A stretch of 64,000 bases of DNA, taken from assembly GCA_026419785.1 (NCBI GenBank), contig JAODTK010005820.1, positions 1-64,000 on the forward strand. Direction: 5' to 3'. The notes beneath the pieces are model-generated. The model did no database searches and was not told the origin of the DNA. It worked only from the letters and a program-made list of their open reading frames with translations. This document shows, one piece after another, positions 36,901 to 49,900 of the stretch (its first letter is position 1; every line of letters begins with the position of its first letter). Source of the stretch: Sclerodactyla briareus. Lineage: Eukaryota; Echinodermata; Holothuroidea; Dendrochirotida; Sclerodactylidae. The position numbers and the translations under genes are program-made.

Positions 36901-37361
36901 GACTTTGAAAATATATTCCGCCTGTACCCGGAGTTGAAATTCCCATCGATAATTTATTGGATCTGCCGTTACATGATCCCATATTGCATAGGAATTTAGC
37001 CTCTACCCGAATTTGAGCTTATGGGTTAATACAGGTCGTCCGCCGTTTTGAAAGTAGGGGTGCCACATCGAATGCGAATTTCCATCTAAGCGGAGCCCCA
37101 CTATCGGCTGGCGCGAAGCGTACCACGGAAAATTCAGATTGTATACCCTCCAGATCGCAGTGATACGGCACTGCCGGCCAATAGCACCCATTCTACATGT
37201 GTGGATTGAGTGAAAGACAGACAAAAAAAGGTGTAATTGTGCATACTAAGATTGACCAAATATCACAAATGGCATTTTTTTTATACCTTTTCTATCTAGC
37301 TTGTTTGCGGGGGATCCAAGGGTCTACTAAACGGTTCTCTGGTGGGATCGAAGGGAAAAGC
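34000..37361. other. Mostly unassigned non-coding stretch
   Basis: No domain is recognised. Two possible first coding exons were noticed: ATG at 35295 followed by 26 open codons to 'gtaagt' at 35371, and ATG at 36665 with four codons (MAGS) to 'gtaagt' at 36677. Neither can be joined to a downstream exon. A perfect hairpin lies at 35062-35095. Confidence 0.3.
35062..35095. repeat. Perfect inverted repeat, 14 bp arms, 6 nt loop
   Basis: ACATTTGCCCAATT and AATTGGGCAAATGT are exact inverse complements separated by 6 bases. No terminator function is implied in a eukaryote; it may be the centre of a decayed palindromic element. Confidence 0.8.
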
Positions 37362-38388
37362 CATAGGCGTACGGGACCACTCCAATTTGAAGCAGAAAAT
37401 TTGTACCCAAAATGTTTATTAGACCTTGGAATTACCGCGTGCGCGCGGACGCGCGCGAAACGAAAAAAATTAATGGTTTATGGCATTTTATCGAAAGAAT
37501 CTGCAAAAAAATCCACGCATTTTTCAGGTGCCTTTTTTCTTCCCAAATTTTCCTCGTATTTTTCGCCCGAATTTTTTCAATCAGAAAAAATGGGGGGGGG
37601 GGGTCCGCACAAGGCTTCTGAAATTATCGAGTGAACAAATGATTCGAAGCATTGCATCGAATATTTAGCCTACAACGCTGGAAGAAAAACGTATTTGCGC
37701 TTTTGCGAAACACTTGGAAATGATGCACTTTGGCTATTCGATTTGAATTCGAGAACTCCGGTATGCAACATAGGTAATCCTCAGACTTCGCCTAGTCGGG
37801 TCCAGATCTTCACATGGGGTAGTTACCTGGGAGTAGTGGACTTAAGACCCAATGTCCAACGCGATTATGTTTGTTAAAACCAAAACAATGGAATCAGTTG
37901 AGAGTGATACAAAATCGTTCATGTGCATATTATTGTTATTACGGTCCGGAAAAGGGGGGGGACAAAGATATGATACACCCCCCTTTTGAAGTGGGGGGAC
38001 AGCCCCCCCCCCCGTCCCCCACCTCTGTGACGCCCCATGGGTTAATAATACTCGACCGCCTGCCGGCTATGTCAGCGGTGTTCAATGTACGGACTACGGA
38101 CGTGCGAGCGCGGGTACAAGCAACAAAATAATAGTAAATATGAAAGTATATAACTGCGTGGCGGAACGTCATGAATCGAGTGAGGTTGTCACAGGCAAAG
38201 GTTGGATATTCTTCGACTCCAGCTCGTAGATGGACTACTTTAGAAAGACATACATTTGTCAAAAGTCATTCACAATTTTTAGTGATGTTGGCTACTCAAA
38301 TTTGGCGGGGGTATGAGTATGATTACATAGGGCATCCCCCCGACCAAATATTGGGATATACTCCCCCCCCCCGGGATCGACGCCTATG
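37362..38388. mobile_element. Possible DNA element with CATAGGCGT ends
   Basis: CATAGGCGT at 37362 is repeated inversely (ACGCCTATG) at 38380-38388, with G- or C-runs inside both ends. The interior has 'gcgcgcggacgcgcgcg' and AT-rich patches typical of non-autonomous elements and no transposase. No clear target duplication was seen, so the pair of 9 bp ends could be chance. Confidence 0.35.
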
Positions 38389-38629
38389 CCATATTTACAA
38401 TAGTTAAATAGGGCAAAATGGGCAATATGGGGTAAAAAACAAAAGTTGTTAGTAGACTAGTAGCCTGAGTAATATAACAGGCTAACTGAAACAAGAACGA
38501 ATTTGTTCGAATAGCCATTTATATCGAATTTGCCATTTATATCGAATTAGCCATGGACTTTCTAGACAAGCAGTAAACTAAGCAAATTTTGCCGATTTCG
38601 TATTTTTCTAGTGGGCTATGCGGACTGTT

Positions 38630-39510
38630 AATGAAATAAAAAATAAAAATAATAGTGACATTTATACAGCGCCTTTTCGAGAATATACAAAGAATACAAC
38701 ACAGGTGGATAATGAATGCATGTTAGGAGTGGTGCACACTTGAAGAGGTGGGGGGGGGGACGCTGGTCACTTCGCTGAGGAGACGGGTCCACAGCTTCGA
38801 AGCGATGGCGGAAAAACGTCGATCGCCAACACAGTGTAGGTGCGAGGTTGATGAAGATTTGTTCGAGGTAGAGCTGCTAAGGTTGCGGTTTTGTTTTGTT
38901 TAAAAGAGATATCTCGACAAGTACTGGTGGAGCCCTGTGTAGTCTTGAAGTTCTGCGCAGATGCGCTGGGGAATACGTAGCCAGTGAAGCTTGATGTTTC
39001 CTGGGTGGAGGTGGAAATTGGTTGCGATGAATTAGACGCTTTTAATTAAGATTTGTTTTGGAGGAGTTGAAGGCGGTGAATGTTGCTCACGGAGCTATTG
39101 TTGAGAAGAGAATTACAGTAGTCCAGACAATATGTTATCAATGACCTGACTGCACTGTGACAGGTGTCGATGTCAATATATTTACGAATCTGACACATGT
39201 TCATGAACTTATCGAATGTAACTCTGAGATTACGGACAGACGATGAAGCGGAAATCTTAACCCCATTATCCGTGCAGGCAGAGGTTCACGGTTTGTAGGA
39301 AGCGATTATAACAACGTGTTGGGGCAATCAAGAATTCCGTTTTGCCTCTGGTAAGTTTCAGTTGTTAAGTGTCATCAACCCTTCGATTTCCTCGACGCAC
39401 ATTCTCAGGCGATAACACTCCTATTAGACCTCTCCAGGGGTTTTGGGGTCGAGCGGGAGAAGTAGCTGTGTGTCATTTGCATATAAATGGTATTGGTATA
39501 TATTTGTTGA
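38630..39510 (-). mobile_element. L2-like LINE, 5' truncated, with visible empty site
   Basis: On the minus strand it encodes LINE ORF2 remnants in several frames: YHLYANDTQLLLPLD (a YADDTQL catalytic block with D to N), a KTEFLI block, SAVRSLITYCLDYCNSLLNN-type text, KLHWLRIPQRICAE, and FSAIASKLWTRLLSE near the end. These follow L2-clade RT order. It ends with GCGCTGTATAAATGTCACT and an A/T-rich tail. Copy 2 of the host segment (44310-44330) reads straight through 'gggctatgcggactgt' into 'gcgatcacatgtgg', showing the site without the insertion. Confidence 0.8.
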
Positions 39511-40800
39511 GGTGATCACATGTGGAAAGTGCAGGACTAATTATACAATGGAGTGTCATTTTTATTTCCTTTCAGACAAAATGGCTGACTGACTCGTCTT
39601 GCAAATCTACACTCATTCCTTTCATTACCTACCTGAGTACCCGAAAAGGAACAAGGTTGCTTAGTAGTGCAAAGAAGTCCTTCTCTCCTGAGCGCAGGAA
39701 TTTAATCCCGCGATTCTGCCAATATTTCTTCGCTTTCTTCGCCAGATTGGCTTGGCTTATCACGGTCAGTATCATCCCGACAAAGGAGCACACCATCAAC
39801 TTACAAGAAACAAAGATTGCCCAATGGAACGGGTAATCGAACAATATGAAATCGCCTACGTATGTCCAGAACATCATGCTTGTGTGTACCGGATCCAGCA
39901 TAGTAGAGAATAACATGCTCAAGGTTACTCATACAATAGCGCCGATGAAACACGACGTTGTAATCACGCGAAAGGTAGATAAATGACGTTATCTAAGTTA
40001 GATAGACAGCAACCAGCACATTTTCACTGCATTGTGTTCCGTATGCGAGTCAGTCTGTTTGGCCTCCAGCATTCAGGAGCTATACCAAATATCTATATGA
40101 GGGCCTAATCATGCTGAGTGCTGTTGGAATAAGAACATTGGTGTGCCATTTTGCAGTCGGGGAGTACTTTCATCGATGGTCCGAAAAGAATATACATTGA
40201 TCAGGTTCTTTCAAGATCGTTTCTTTAAATGAAAATCTGAATGAGGGACGATATTAGGGACGTTGCTCATTGCCTTAAGACGTGGGAAATGCCGTTTTCT
40301 GCAATCTGGGGAAGGGGGTCTGCAAGACGAAAAAATTTCGTTTACGATCCGCGCCAACCATGGTGGTGCTCCGCCTAGATAGTAGCCTCGTAGTTGGCAC
40401 TTCCACGAAACTACTTGAGAAGGCCTGCATGCTGTAGAGATTCGTACAGGATATTGTAGTCAGTTCGCCTTTTAATAAAGGAAGGCTAGCATATATCCAC
40501 TGTTGCTGGTATGTAGACGAGAAGCATACACTGTGGGGTAGTGGGGTAAGCAATGAGATGTGGGGGTTTCTCCACGTCTGTCAAACAAAACTAAGCACAA
40601 AACACGATTCCTTAAAATAAGTATAGAAAATGTTCATAATCGTTCGAATTTCGGGGAGGGAAAACCACATATTTTCGCGAACTTCCGTTCTTGCTGATTT
40701 TCCACTATTTTCGAGATTCTCGATCAATGCAATGGCTAAACACTTCAAATGTTGTTGCAAATTTAGTATATGAAACCCAAAAGATATTTGATCCATGTTT
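39510..40800. repeat. Segmental duplication, arm 1 (partner 44330-44750 and 46319-46960)
   Basis: From 'gatcacatgtgg' to 'aacatc' at 39875 this matches 44320-44750 (with about 75 bp absent near the left). From 'gtgtaccggatcca' on it matches 46319-46960, including 'gacagcaaccagcacatttt' and 'cgttcttgctgattttccac'. Relative to arm 2, arm 1 lacks about 1.57 kb (most of the transporter coding region and its upstream DNA) and has gained about 350 bp near 40050-40430, including the repeat shared with 11148-11262. Confidence 0.85.
39702..39875 (-). pseudogene. Truncated transporter relic (last ~55 codons)
   Basis: The minus strand encodes MFWTYVGDFILFDYPFHWAI and FVSCKLMVCSFVGMILT, nearly identical to the C-terminal helix pair of the transporter at 44576-45524, then goes out of frame. 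Everything upstream of that Met is missing because the duplicated segment lost 1.57 kb at 39875. It cannot encode a working carrier. Confidence 0.88.
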
Positions 40801-40830
40801 TTTCTCATCCCGTTCTTTCAAATATCACCA

Positions 40831-43643
40831 TCAAGTAACATATGACCACATTGAATATACACTTTCTGTGTTGAACATGCATAAGACATAGATTGTAGAA
40901 TTATTATTGAAAGAAATTGCCCTAGTAACATTCCCTCTAGAATACGCTCTTCCACTTGCAAAGAAACCTGAATTTCGACTCAAAACTATTTGGATTAGGA
41001 AGACCATTATTATACTTGCAACTAAAAATGTAATACTTAGCATGCAAAATGAAGAAATTAATTGGATGCTTTGAATCGTCAGTTTTGCCAAAATGAATAG
41101 AATATCGATCTAACGGAATCCCATCATTCTTCAGTGTTGAATCCCGAATAGAATGCTAAAATGCAGTTACCACTGGGCAAGAGAAAAATAAATGATCAAT
41201 AGTTTCTTCGGCCAGAGAGCAAACATTAAATTCTGTAGACTCATATGATAACCGGGCATGCTCTTCACACCATGAGGATTAATAACATCATCCCCACATT
41301 ATCCACTCAACAATAGGAAGCTGCACTTTATGCTCAATAATTGATCGATAAATGGAATTGGCTGTTCTCTCAGCACCTAAAAACTTGACAAATTTGCAGA
41401 CTGTAAATCTGGAATATCATTCATAATAGTATTCTCCCTCCAGCTATGTGGGAATGATCGGATAATTCCATGATAATGCGTAAACGGAAAATTCCTTATA
41501 TGATATCTTTCGACAGCCTGGTTATTTATGAAGAAGCTCCCAGCAGGATACGCTTTCTTTAGTAAAAGCTCCTCGAAAAATATGACCCTATCATCGATCT
41601 TGATGAGGAAATTATTCAAAGCAATCTGGGTACCATAATTCCCATCTGGAGCTTTAAAATTAAACTCCGCCCATGCATCGCAAACGTCACGAATAAAAGA
41701 ATGTTGATAATAATGTCACCTTTCTTATAATTATAGTTAAATTGTAGCGACCACTATGACACTTCAAAGAGTACTCAAATTTTCCAGGGGCGAATATTTT
41801 CATCCAACAACAACTTGATCCATTTTGTCTGGAGACAGGTGGTGCTGGAAGTACTGTTAAGAGGTGAACTAACAATGGAATTGCCAATGTCTTAATGATT
41901 ATTACTTTTCCAATAGATGTCAGGTCCCGATGTGACCAACTGCAAATCAGATTCTTAATGGCCTATGGCTTATAATTCAACTTGAAAAAAATCCTCCTCA
42001 TGATGTGTGAAAGTAATACCTAAATACTTCATGGAATCAGCACAGATTTTCAGATTCAAAGTATTCAAATAACCGTGTTTTGAGAGGCAAAAGGACCAAG
42101 CAGGAATCGACAAGATCTGTTAACATTGATCACAAGACCGGAGGCAGAAGAAAAATTGTTTATTACTCGAAGAACTGTCCAAATAGAAAGGTAGGAACCT
42201 TCCGTAATGACTACCATATCATCAACATACTGCGAGCACTGTAAAAAAGACTTGGTCAAAATTAACCAAGGTTTGGTCAATTTGACAATTTTTTGGCCAA
42301 TTTTGCACCGAACCAACCTTGGTCAAAATATTGACAAGGTTGGTCAATTTTTGACCAAAATATTGGTTAACTGTGACCACACCATGATCAGAATGTTACA
42401 ACTTACAAAGTTTGGTCTAATGGGTTTTATACCAAAGTTGGTTCAGTGCATAGTCTTTTTTACAGTGTAAGTTTTGAAAACAGTATCACCCACTGTAATC
42501 TCTCCAATGTTACTGTTTGCCTTCATAAGTGATGTATGAAGCTCAATACAAATGATGAACAAATATGGGCAACCTGAAGGACTCCCCTGGAATTTTAAAA
42601 CTATTAAGAAAATATAGCCATTATCTGATAAAGAGGTGGCGTTATTGTAGAAAGTGCCGACGTTCAGATAGGTCAGACAGTAATGAATATAATTCCAATG
42701 AAGCCTATGAAAAGCTTCCACATATTCAAGAAAAAATAAGCGCACCTGGAATGTTATTATTGGAACAATGGTTAATAAGACCCAAAATTAACCTGATATT
42801 CTCACCAACGCCCTTTCATGAATCCCGTTGTTCACAACTAATCAATTCATTCAAATATCTCTTCATACGATTTGCTATGCGTTTGGAAGCTATTTTATAA
42901 TCTTGTGTTAAGAAGAGCAATCAATAGGCCCCCAATTCTTCAAAATGTACCATCCTTTAGGTTTGGAATAAGTGTAATATTTGTACGACCTTGTTCATCG
43001 GCGAGATAACCTTATCGAAGGCACAGTTCAGAGAATTCACAACTAATGATACAAAATATCATTCCCAGAAAAATTTATATAACTCGACAGGTAACCCATC
43101 AGAACCGGAGATTTATGCAAAGACATGCTAAAAGAGACTCAGAACATTCTTCGAGACTCAAATGACCCTAGCAGTCCAAACAATCCTGCTCTGAAAGTTT
43201 AACAAGCTCTAACGTAAGAGAGTCGAAAAATGGAGCGGCGGAGACGGTATAGTCCGGAGTATGAAGACCCTTATAAACCGCATTTCCTCACGCAAAATCT
43301 CATCAGAATTCAAGATGACTTCATTTTCGTCTGAAACTATTTGGCTGATAGTTTTCACATTTGTATTCCTCCTCTCCAGGTTTAAAAAAATAACTTGTAC
43401 TCTTCTCCCCCTCCTCAACCCACAGAGCTCTCGATCTGATGCCACTAATACGCACCCTGCAGAATCACAGACGCTCCAGGGTAAGAGAGCTAAACTATAT
43501 AGATGAAAACCTACGGGATTTCGCATCCACCAATGGCGTAAGTTCCAATATACCAAATATAGACAATATATCGATATAACATTTAGAATCATTAATTGAA
43601 AAAAAATGCACAAACCCAAAAATCTCCAACTGTCGGCCAACAA
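40831..43643 (-). mobile_element. L1/Tx1-type LINE, RT and C-terminus, 5' truncated
   Basis: Minus-strand frames in order: FLNLERRNTNVKTISQIVSD and ENEVILNSDEILREEMRF (43250-43400), the L1-type linker before RT; an NWGPI-like stretch (about 42930); FQGSPSGCPYLFIICIELHT (42540-42600), RT block 4; QYVDDMVVITEGS (about 42190-42230), the catalytic YxDD block, followed by FSSASGLVINVNRS; and a C-terminal region with a CPVV-type zinc-knuckle remnant (about 41160-41220) and FILHAKYYIF-type text (about 41010-41060). This order is that of L1/Tx1-clade ORF2. Endonuclease is absent; stops and frame breaks abound. Confidence 0.88.
42237..42467. mobile_element. CACTG-type (EnSpm-like) MITE, 231 bp, inside the Tx1-like LINE
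   Basis: The ends CACTGTAAAAAAGACT and AGTCTTTTTTACAGTG are perfect 16 bp inverse repeats. The interior repeats 'ttggtcaa' and 'ttgaccaa' words and can fold. It interrupts the LINE between the codons for FKTY and SQYVDD. CACTG termini and short target duplications are typical of CMC/EnSpm elements; a 2-3 bp duplication is not evident here. Confidence 0.85.
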
Positions 43644-43898
43644 TGAACATAGCCGTCCATTAGATTATTGTGGACTCTGAGGGTTAGGGCCTCGATTTTC
43701 TTTCACTCATATTTTTTAGCCCGCTTCGGAGGATTTGCCAAGTCCTGTAATTTCCCTTCTTGGGATTATTGTTGTGGGATAGCAAATAGCAAATGTTCTT
43801 TGATTCGAGTACCTATATGGTGCAACATGTTCCCCAAAATATATATCTGAACAATTACACTTCATTTCATACACACATTGTTTCGTCAAACAGTTATA

Positions 43899-43978
43899 TT
43901 ATTATTATATTATATTATTATTATATTATTATTATTATTATTATTAATTATTATTATTATTATTATTATTATTATTGT
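43899..43978. repeat. (ATT)n microsatellite
   Basis: About 80 bases of ATT/TTA trinucleotides with a few dinucleotide slips. It is the source of a Tyr/Ile-only open frame on the plus strand, which should be ignored. Confidence 0.95.
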
Positions 43979-44575
43979 GCGGATTCGAACACTCTGGGAG
44001 ACGAGTTGTTGTCAATGATAAAGGGGGCGTCCGTAAACATCACTAGGTATGGTGTTGCTTTCTTGTTTTTGGTATTCTATGCCGTTCAAGAACCATCAAC
44101 AACAAAAGAGTAGTTTTCACCATCCTCTGCATTTCATGTGGAGTTGCCGAGGGTTCGTTTGGTGGCGATTTTGTTAGGATAGCCATCTCTGCGGAAGGTG
44201 GTACTTTCACTTGTTCGAGAGATTTGTTGAATTATTTCATGTTGGAAATAAACGTACAGGTTTTTGTCGGTTTTTGTAATTTGTCCAGCATGTCCAGTGG
44301 GCTATGCGGACTGTACAGGCGATCACATGTGGCTAAAGTCGACAGAAGTGTCCATCCACTACAGCAAGAAGACTGAGTAGTGAGGCCGATGCAGATAAGG
44401 AATTGCAGGACCTACTACACCATTGAGCGTCATTTGTTTTTTTCTTCCAGGAAAAATGCCTGACCTCTTGAGACTCGTCTTGCAGATTTTCACTCTTTCC
44501 TTTCATTACCTACCTCAAGAGGAACACGGTTGCTTAGTAGTTCAACCAGAAGTCCTTCTCTCTTGAGCGCGGAAT

Positions 44576-45524
44576 TTAATTTCGCGATTCCGCCAACAAT
44601 TCTTCGCTTTCTTTATCAGATTGGCTTGGCTTATCACGGGTCAGTATTATCCCGACAGAGGAGCACACCATCAGTGTACAAGAAACAAAGATTGCCCAAT
44701 GGAACGGGTAATCGAACAATATGAAATCGCCTACGTATGTCCAGAACATCTCTGAGGTACAGATGATTGACACGATTGCCGGCGGCAGAGTCTTCAGTGC
44801 TACTACTTTTGCAAGCGTCCCGCTGAAATAAGCAATTCCTGACACGAAAGCCATTACTAAAAATGACATGTCTTTTGGAATATGCCAGAGCTGTTGTATC
44901 GAGCACAATACACAAGATATCAGGAAATAGATCGTCGAGGAGGTCGACAGTAATATGGAAAAATGAATTTCTGAATTAACTGATATCCCGGCGGTCACGA
45001 GGAACCCAGCGGCATTCACAGCCGCGAATACCGCGAGAAGAACCCCTCTCACGTCTAGTTCTCTCACATTATCCTCAGGAGAAGAAAGATGTAGTACGGA
45101 TGGCAGCGACAGAAAAGCAACCGCTGTGAAGAAAGAAATGCGAACAGGAAATCCGTCCATTTGAACCTATTCTTGAGGATTAGTGACTCATGCATATCGT
45201 GAAGATTGGTTCAGTGTAGAAGATCAGTGTTGCATTTCCAGGACCAATCATGAACAGGGAGAGCGCAAAAGACAGATGCAGCACGCCACCCATGAACCCC
45301 ACGGAAATCACCAGGGCTATTCGACGGCGATCGAGCGTCGCTATTTCGGGTCTAATTACTAAAACCAAAATGATGGAACACACCAAAGCCGTAAACGCAT
45401 TGCATGCCACCGCCAGCGCTGGACGGAATACCTCACGGACCTTGTATAAAAGCAGGTTCTCCGCTGTCAGACTCAATGCACATGATATCGCGAAGAGAAT
45501 TCCAGTAACAATTAATGCGCCCAT
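44576..45524 (-). CDS. EamA/DMT-superfamily transporter, SLC35G-like
   Basis: Two abutting minus-strand frames cover one protein of about 310 residues, the usual length for ten-helix drug/metabolite transporters. The N-terminal half (45524-45180) starts MGALIVTGILFAISCALSLT and includes EVFRPALAVACNAF, a GGVLHLSFALS helix and GPGNATLIFYTEPIFT, the last being the EamA signature (A.A..I....P.FT). The join at about 45160-45185 needs frame changes and includes SLILKNRFKWTDFL, equal to family .W..L.E......D. The C-terminal half has FVSGIAYFSGTLAKVVALKT, LPPAIVSIICTSEMFWTYVG and FHWAIFVSCTLMVCSSVGII, ending in a polar tail and stop at 44576. No introns are apparent. SLC35G is my best subfamily guess; the substrate is unknown. 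Start Met could lie further upstream. Confidence 0.8.
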
Positions 45525-46318
45525 AATGTAGGACCAAATAATAAAGTACGCTCTGGTAGACTATTTCGGGCTGCCCGTGAGAGTTCGGAATTGCTCTATG
45601 CGTCCAAAAATAGTAGGTCAAGTATAACATAATAGTGAAATTACCTCAGAATATCGGAACTGATACAGAAAAGTTTTTTTGGCATCTAATCAACAATAAC
45701 CGAACAAATTCCTAAAGATAAACCACACTTATACTCTCATCATGTGGTGGATATAATCCATTTTTGCAGGCTGCATAACCCTGCATCTGTTAATAAAATA
45801 GTCGCGTGGCGGCATATCTATATCCAGAATAAGGGTATGTGTAAATCCCCGATGCGTTTAGCAACCTCGTACCGTTGCGTTATACACTATAGGTCGAAGC
45901 TCGCGGTTCCATGCCTCAGTGATACTTGTATCGAACAGTGCAATCGAACGGTGAACCTCTCCCTGGTACCTGTCCCAATGACAGGCTAACATCACGATGG
46001 TCGTGATTAGCCTTTTCCCTGTTGGATCTGTCTTTTACTTCCTGTCCTTTTCACTAAGTGTAGTTTACGTTACAAAGTGTCAAACGAGTACTGTTAGTCT
46101 TTACAATAGATTGAAGTGAGACACTAGCAGTAATAGCAAATGGGTACTAAAATGCAAACTCTTTACAGATCAAGAGTATGTCTGGTAATAGACCAGACTC
46201 AAAACTGATTCAAAATAAACTTGAAGAACATATCAAGAACATGACAACAATCGCAAATGCTCTAAATACTCCGTAAATCCAAACGGAAAATACTGGTGGA
46301 GGCGAAAGAGTTATTGCC

Positions 46319-46960
46319 TGCTCGCATGTACCGGATCCACATAGAGAATAACTATCCTAGGCTCCACGGTTACTTATTCAATAGCGCGCTGACACACGAC
46401 ATTGTACTCTCGGGTAGGTAGATAAAACCGCGTTAGTAAGTTGATAGATAGACAGCAACCAGCACATTTTCACTGCTCTGTATTCCGTGGGGTGTGTTTC
46501 TAGGAATATGATGTTTTAATCTCATCTCCCTCTAAGGAGAATCGTACAAGATATTGTCGTCAATTCTCATTTTAGAAACAAGATGATTCACTGCTCTGTA
46601 TGTAGGCGAGCAGCGAAGCGGGGCAAGATCATCGACACGAGGGTACAGGGGTCGGGTGGCGGGACGAAGCAAGGAGATGTGAGGGTGTATCCGCGTCTGT
46701 CAAATTATCTTCAGTCTGGAATTACATAACCTAAAACTACGCACCATCCATAAAATAAGTATAAAAAATGTTAATATCGTGCCAAATTTCGGGGAGAAGA
46801 AAACATTTACAGGCAAATTTCGTTCTTGCTGATTTTCCACCAATATTTGCGAGATTCTTGAGGCAATGAAATGGTTGAAGGAATGCGAATGTTGTTCCCA
46901 ATGTGGCATATCAAACCTAAAAGTTATTTGAACCATAAATACCTTATACACGAGACACAA
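46319..46960. repeat. Segmental duplication, arm 2 (upstream part)
   Basis: This matches 39876-40800 from 'tgtaccggatcca' through 'gatagacagcaaccagcaca' to 'ttatttgaaccat'. Together with 44330-44750 it forms the undeleted arm that still holds the transporter. Function beyond being upstream DNA of the transporter is not visible. Confidence 0.8.
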
Positions 46961-49900
46961 TAATAAAGTAATATATTATAGACTACGCGACTCGGGAGTG
47001 GAGTGAGGCCTATGTCTTGATTGATTGTAATTCACTCGCTTCAACCCTCTCTATTATCAAGAGACTAATATTTGGAGGATGTGACCATTGGACGGTTGCA
47101 TACCAGAATGTGCAGTTCTGAAAGTTGTGTGAGTAATAAAAACGAGATGACACCAATTACTTGTTCGGGCAACAGTCTATGTCCTAATCAGTGAATAGTT
47201 ACCATGTATTAACATACCTCGTAATTGAAATGGCATAGAGTGAAAAAATGGTCACTCAGACCATAGCGTGATATCGAAAAGTGTAGGACTAATGAGCTAG
47301 CAGGTTGGGTTACCTAATCATGCCCCTTCGAGCTTCGTAGCAACAGGATCCAAACCATTAGATATTCGTATTCCCTGATAGAAGTCGAGGCATTATATGT
47401 TAGTCATGTCCGTGGGTGCGTGTGTATGTTTGAGAGACGCCAGGCTTGTGAACACGAGTACACAACCCCACCTAGAGGATCAAGCTCTTAGCCTGCTTGG
47501 AAGAAGTGGTTCCTCTAAGGAGTAATTATTCGGATTGTTTTAGATCAGTCGTAGGTCACGGGAGGTCGAAGTCTGAAATTTCGGTAAACAAACAGACTGA
47601 TTAGTTCAAATCGGTATATCGCTATCTTCCATTGGCGTCCCCATGGGGCCCCTTATTTTGGGAGACCGTTCAATATGAAGATAAGGAGACGGTGTGGGTC
47701 GGGAATATTTTTTTCGCCAAAAATTTAAAATCAAAGCCCATGCTGGTTAGTAAAAAGATAACTTAACCCCCCGGGAATGGATGAAGTCATACTTGGTTGT
47801 AGTTCCCCATGAAGAGTACATACCATCGTATGTTTTTGTTTTTGTTCGGGGGGGGGGGGGGGGGGGGTTGGGGTACGGGCAGAGGTTTATCTGAGGTCAA
47901 CAGAGGTCAGAGCACGATAGGTTCGGAATGGTCTGATCGGAATTGAGAGTCAGTATAAGACGTTTCGTTAGACCATGACGGACGCCTTAGGGAGGTAGTG
48001 GCATGGTAAAAGGAAATATGCGCAACAAGTGGCAGTTACAATATAGTTGTTAGACACCCGCTCTACTGAGGCCTTCGCATTGTTAAACGTATTTGGCTCC
48101 TTGAGGTTTTTTTTTTTTAAGCCTCGAGAATGTTTCTGGTAGACCTGAACTAGTTGTTTATGTGAAATAATCGTTGCTGTGGCCACTATACGAATTAGGG
48201 CTTCCATAAAGAATCGGCTCGCTTTTGTTGATATAAACAGGTAACGGTTAACGATCTACAAAGCAATGTGGGTCTGCGCCAATGACAAATCGTTGTTAAA
48301 CATTACTCACTATGGGACGCAACCGATGCTGAACCCTGTACTCGGTATGCAACCTGCTATAGCACAGAACACGCACTTATGTTTTGTGCTCACTACAGTT
48401 CTTCAAGAGCGTGCAACAGACCAAAATCTCTGGCTCAGGGACTTTCCGATTGTATGAAACTCAATGGATCTGCGATACGATGTTACGGAATATTATGCCT
48501 TAGGAGCCGAAGATACATATTCTAAGAGAAAACAGGAAGAAGATTAAAATTCCAGATACATGAGGGTACGTGTGACACGTAATGAAACCAGTAAATAGTA
48601 GTAATGGCGACATCTTCAGATTTGCCGTCAGTTTCGTTAAGCAGGAAAGCCTGTTACGGGGGAAATACGGATCACTATGCCACTTAAGGAAACATGGTAG
48701 AGTGTGCCATTAATATTAGATAATTTGATAATAATAATAATAATTCCAAATTACCAGCCGCCGTAGTTTGTTGTGTAATCGTGTCTCTTTACGGTGAGTG
48801 TCGATTTCAAGCAACCGTGTGAGCAATGCTCATCGTTCTTACATTCCTGACTTGGCGATCGAGAGAAGAGGATTGCCGAAAACCGACATTCAGAAAAGTT
48901 CACTTTCACCATGAATTTTCAACAGTATTTTCGAAGGTATCGTATTGGCTGGAATTTTCAGGTCTTAATTTCCCACCAAACGGTGAGTTGTATTTTTTTC
49001 TTTCTTTGAACGTCAGGCCGATTTTTTTTTGATAGCGCGTTCTTTTTCTAACTAAATTTCCAACTCGAATTCCAAATAATCGTCTGCAATATTTCTTATT
49101 TGGCATGCAATAAGTGGCTGTCAATTAAATCTGCCAAATACGCTGGTTTTCATTCGTTAATTTAATAACGATCTACATCGTGCTTGGGCTCAAGAAATTT
49201 GTACAACTTAGAATGTAGGTACCTCATCAGATGACCGAAGATATATTCAAATTTTCGAACCATACAGGCCTGATATGTATCGGGGAATCTCGAACTAACT
49301 ACACACCTCCTGGCCCTTGTTAATTAACATGCTTCTAACAAAGTTAGGCTACAAAGCGCACTTTCATTTCGTCTGATTTTCCCCCTTTTTTAATTTTTTG
49401 CTGAAGCCAAAAAGTGAATTGATTTTTTCAGCTGCCTCTATAGTATTAATCTGATTCCCTCTTAAGTGTTAGTATTGAGTAACCTAGTTTTATCTTCATA
49501 TTCTGGTCACGCTTCAATATCTAACAATGCGGGTTTACTAGAGCTGTTTTTCCTTAGCGCCTTCTCCCAGTTCCTTAAGTTCAACGGCAGTAAGTTCAAG
49601 TAGTTGGTTGTGTAAAGTTTAATTACATTTTAGAACATTGCGAGATACCTAACGTTAGTGTGATACATTATCAAAGCAGTGACAGCAATATTTAATTACA
49701 GTCACCTAAAACAGAGTCAGTGGGACGTCAGGGAGGCAGTTGTATTAGTTCATTCTGGAAAACTTTGCAAATCAACAAATCATCAGGCCGAGATGTACAC
49801 AAGTTATTAGTGAAACGCTTCCTAATTAGTTTTTTTTTATCGCTAAAATATATATTATACACACAACTGCAGACTGGCAACAATGACCCGTCTCGTTACA

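Noticed and set aside
43793..44113. 106-codon open frame rich in Tyr and Ile
   Set aside because: It is a translation of an (ATT)n microsatellite.
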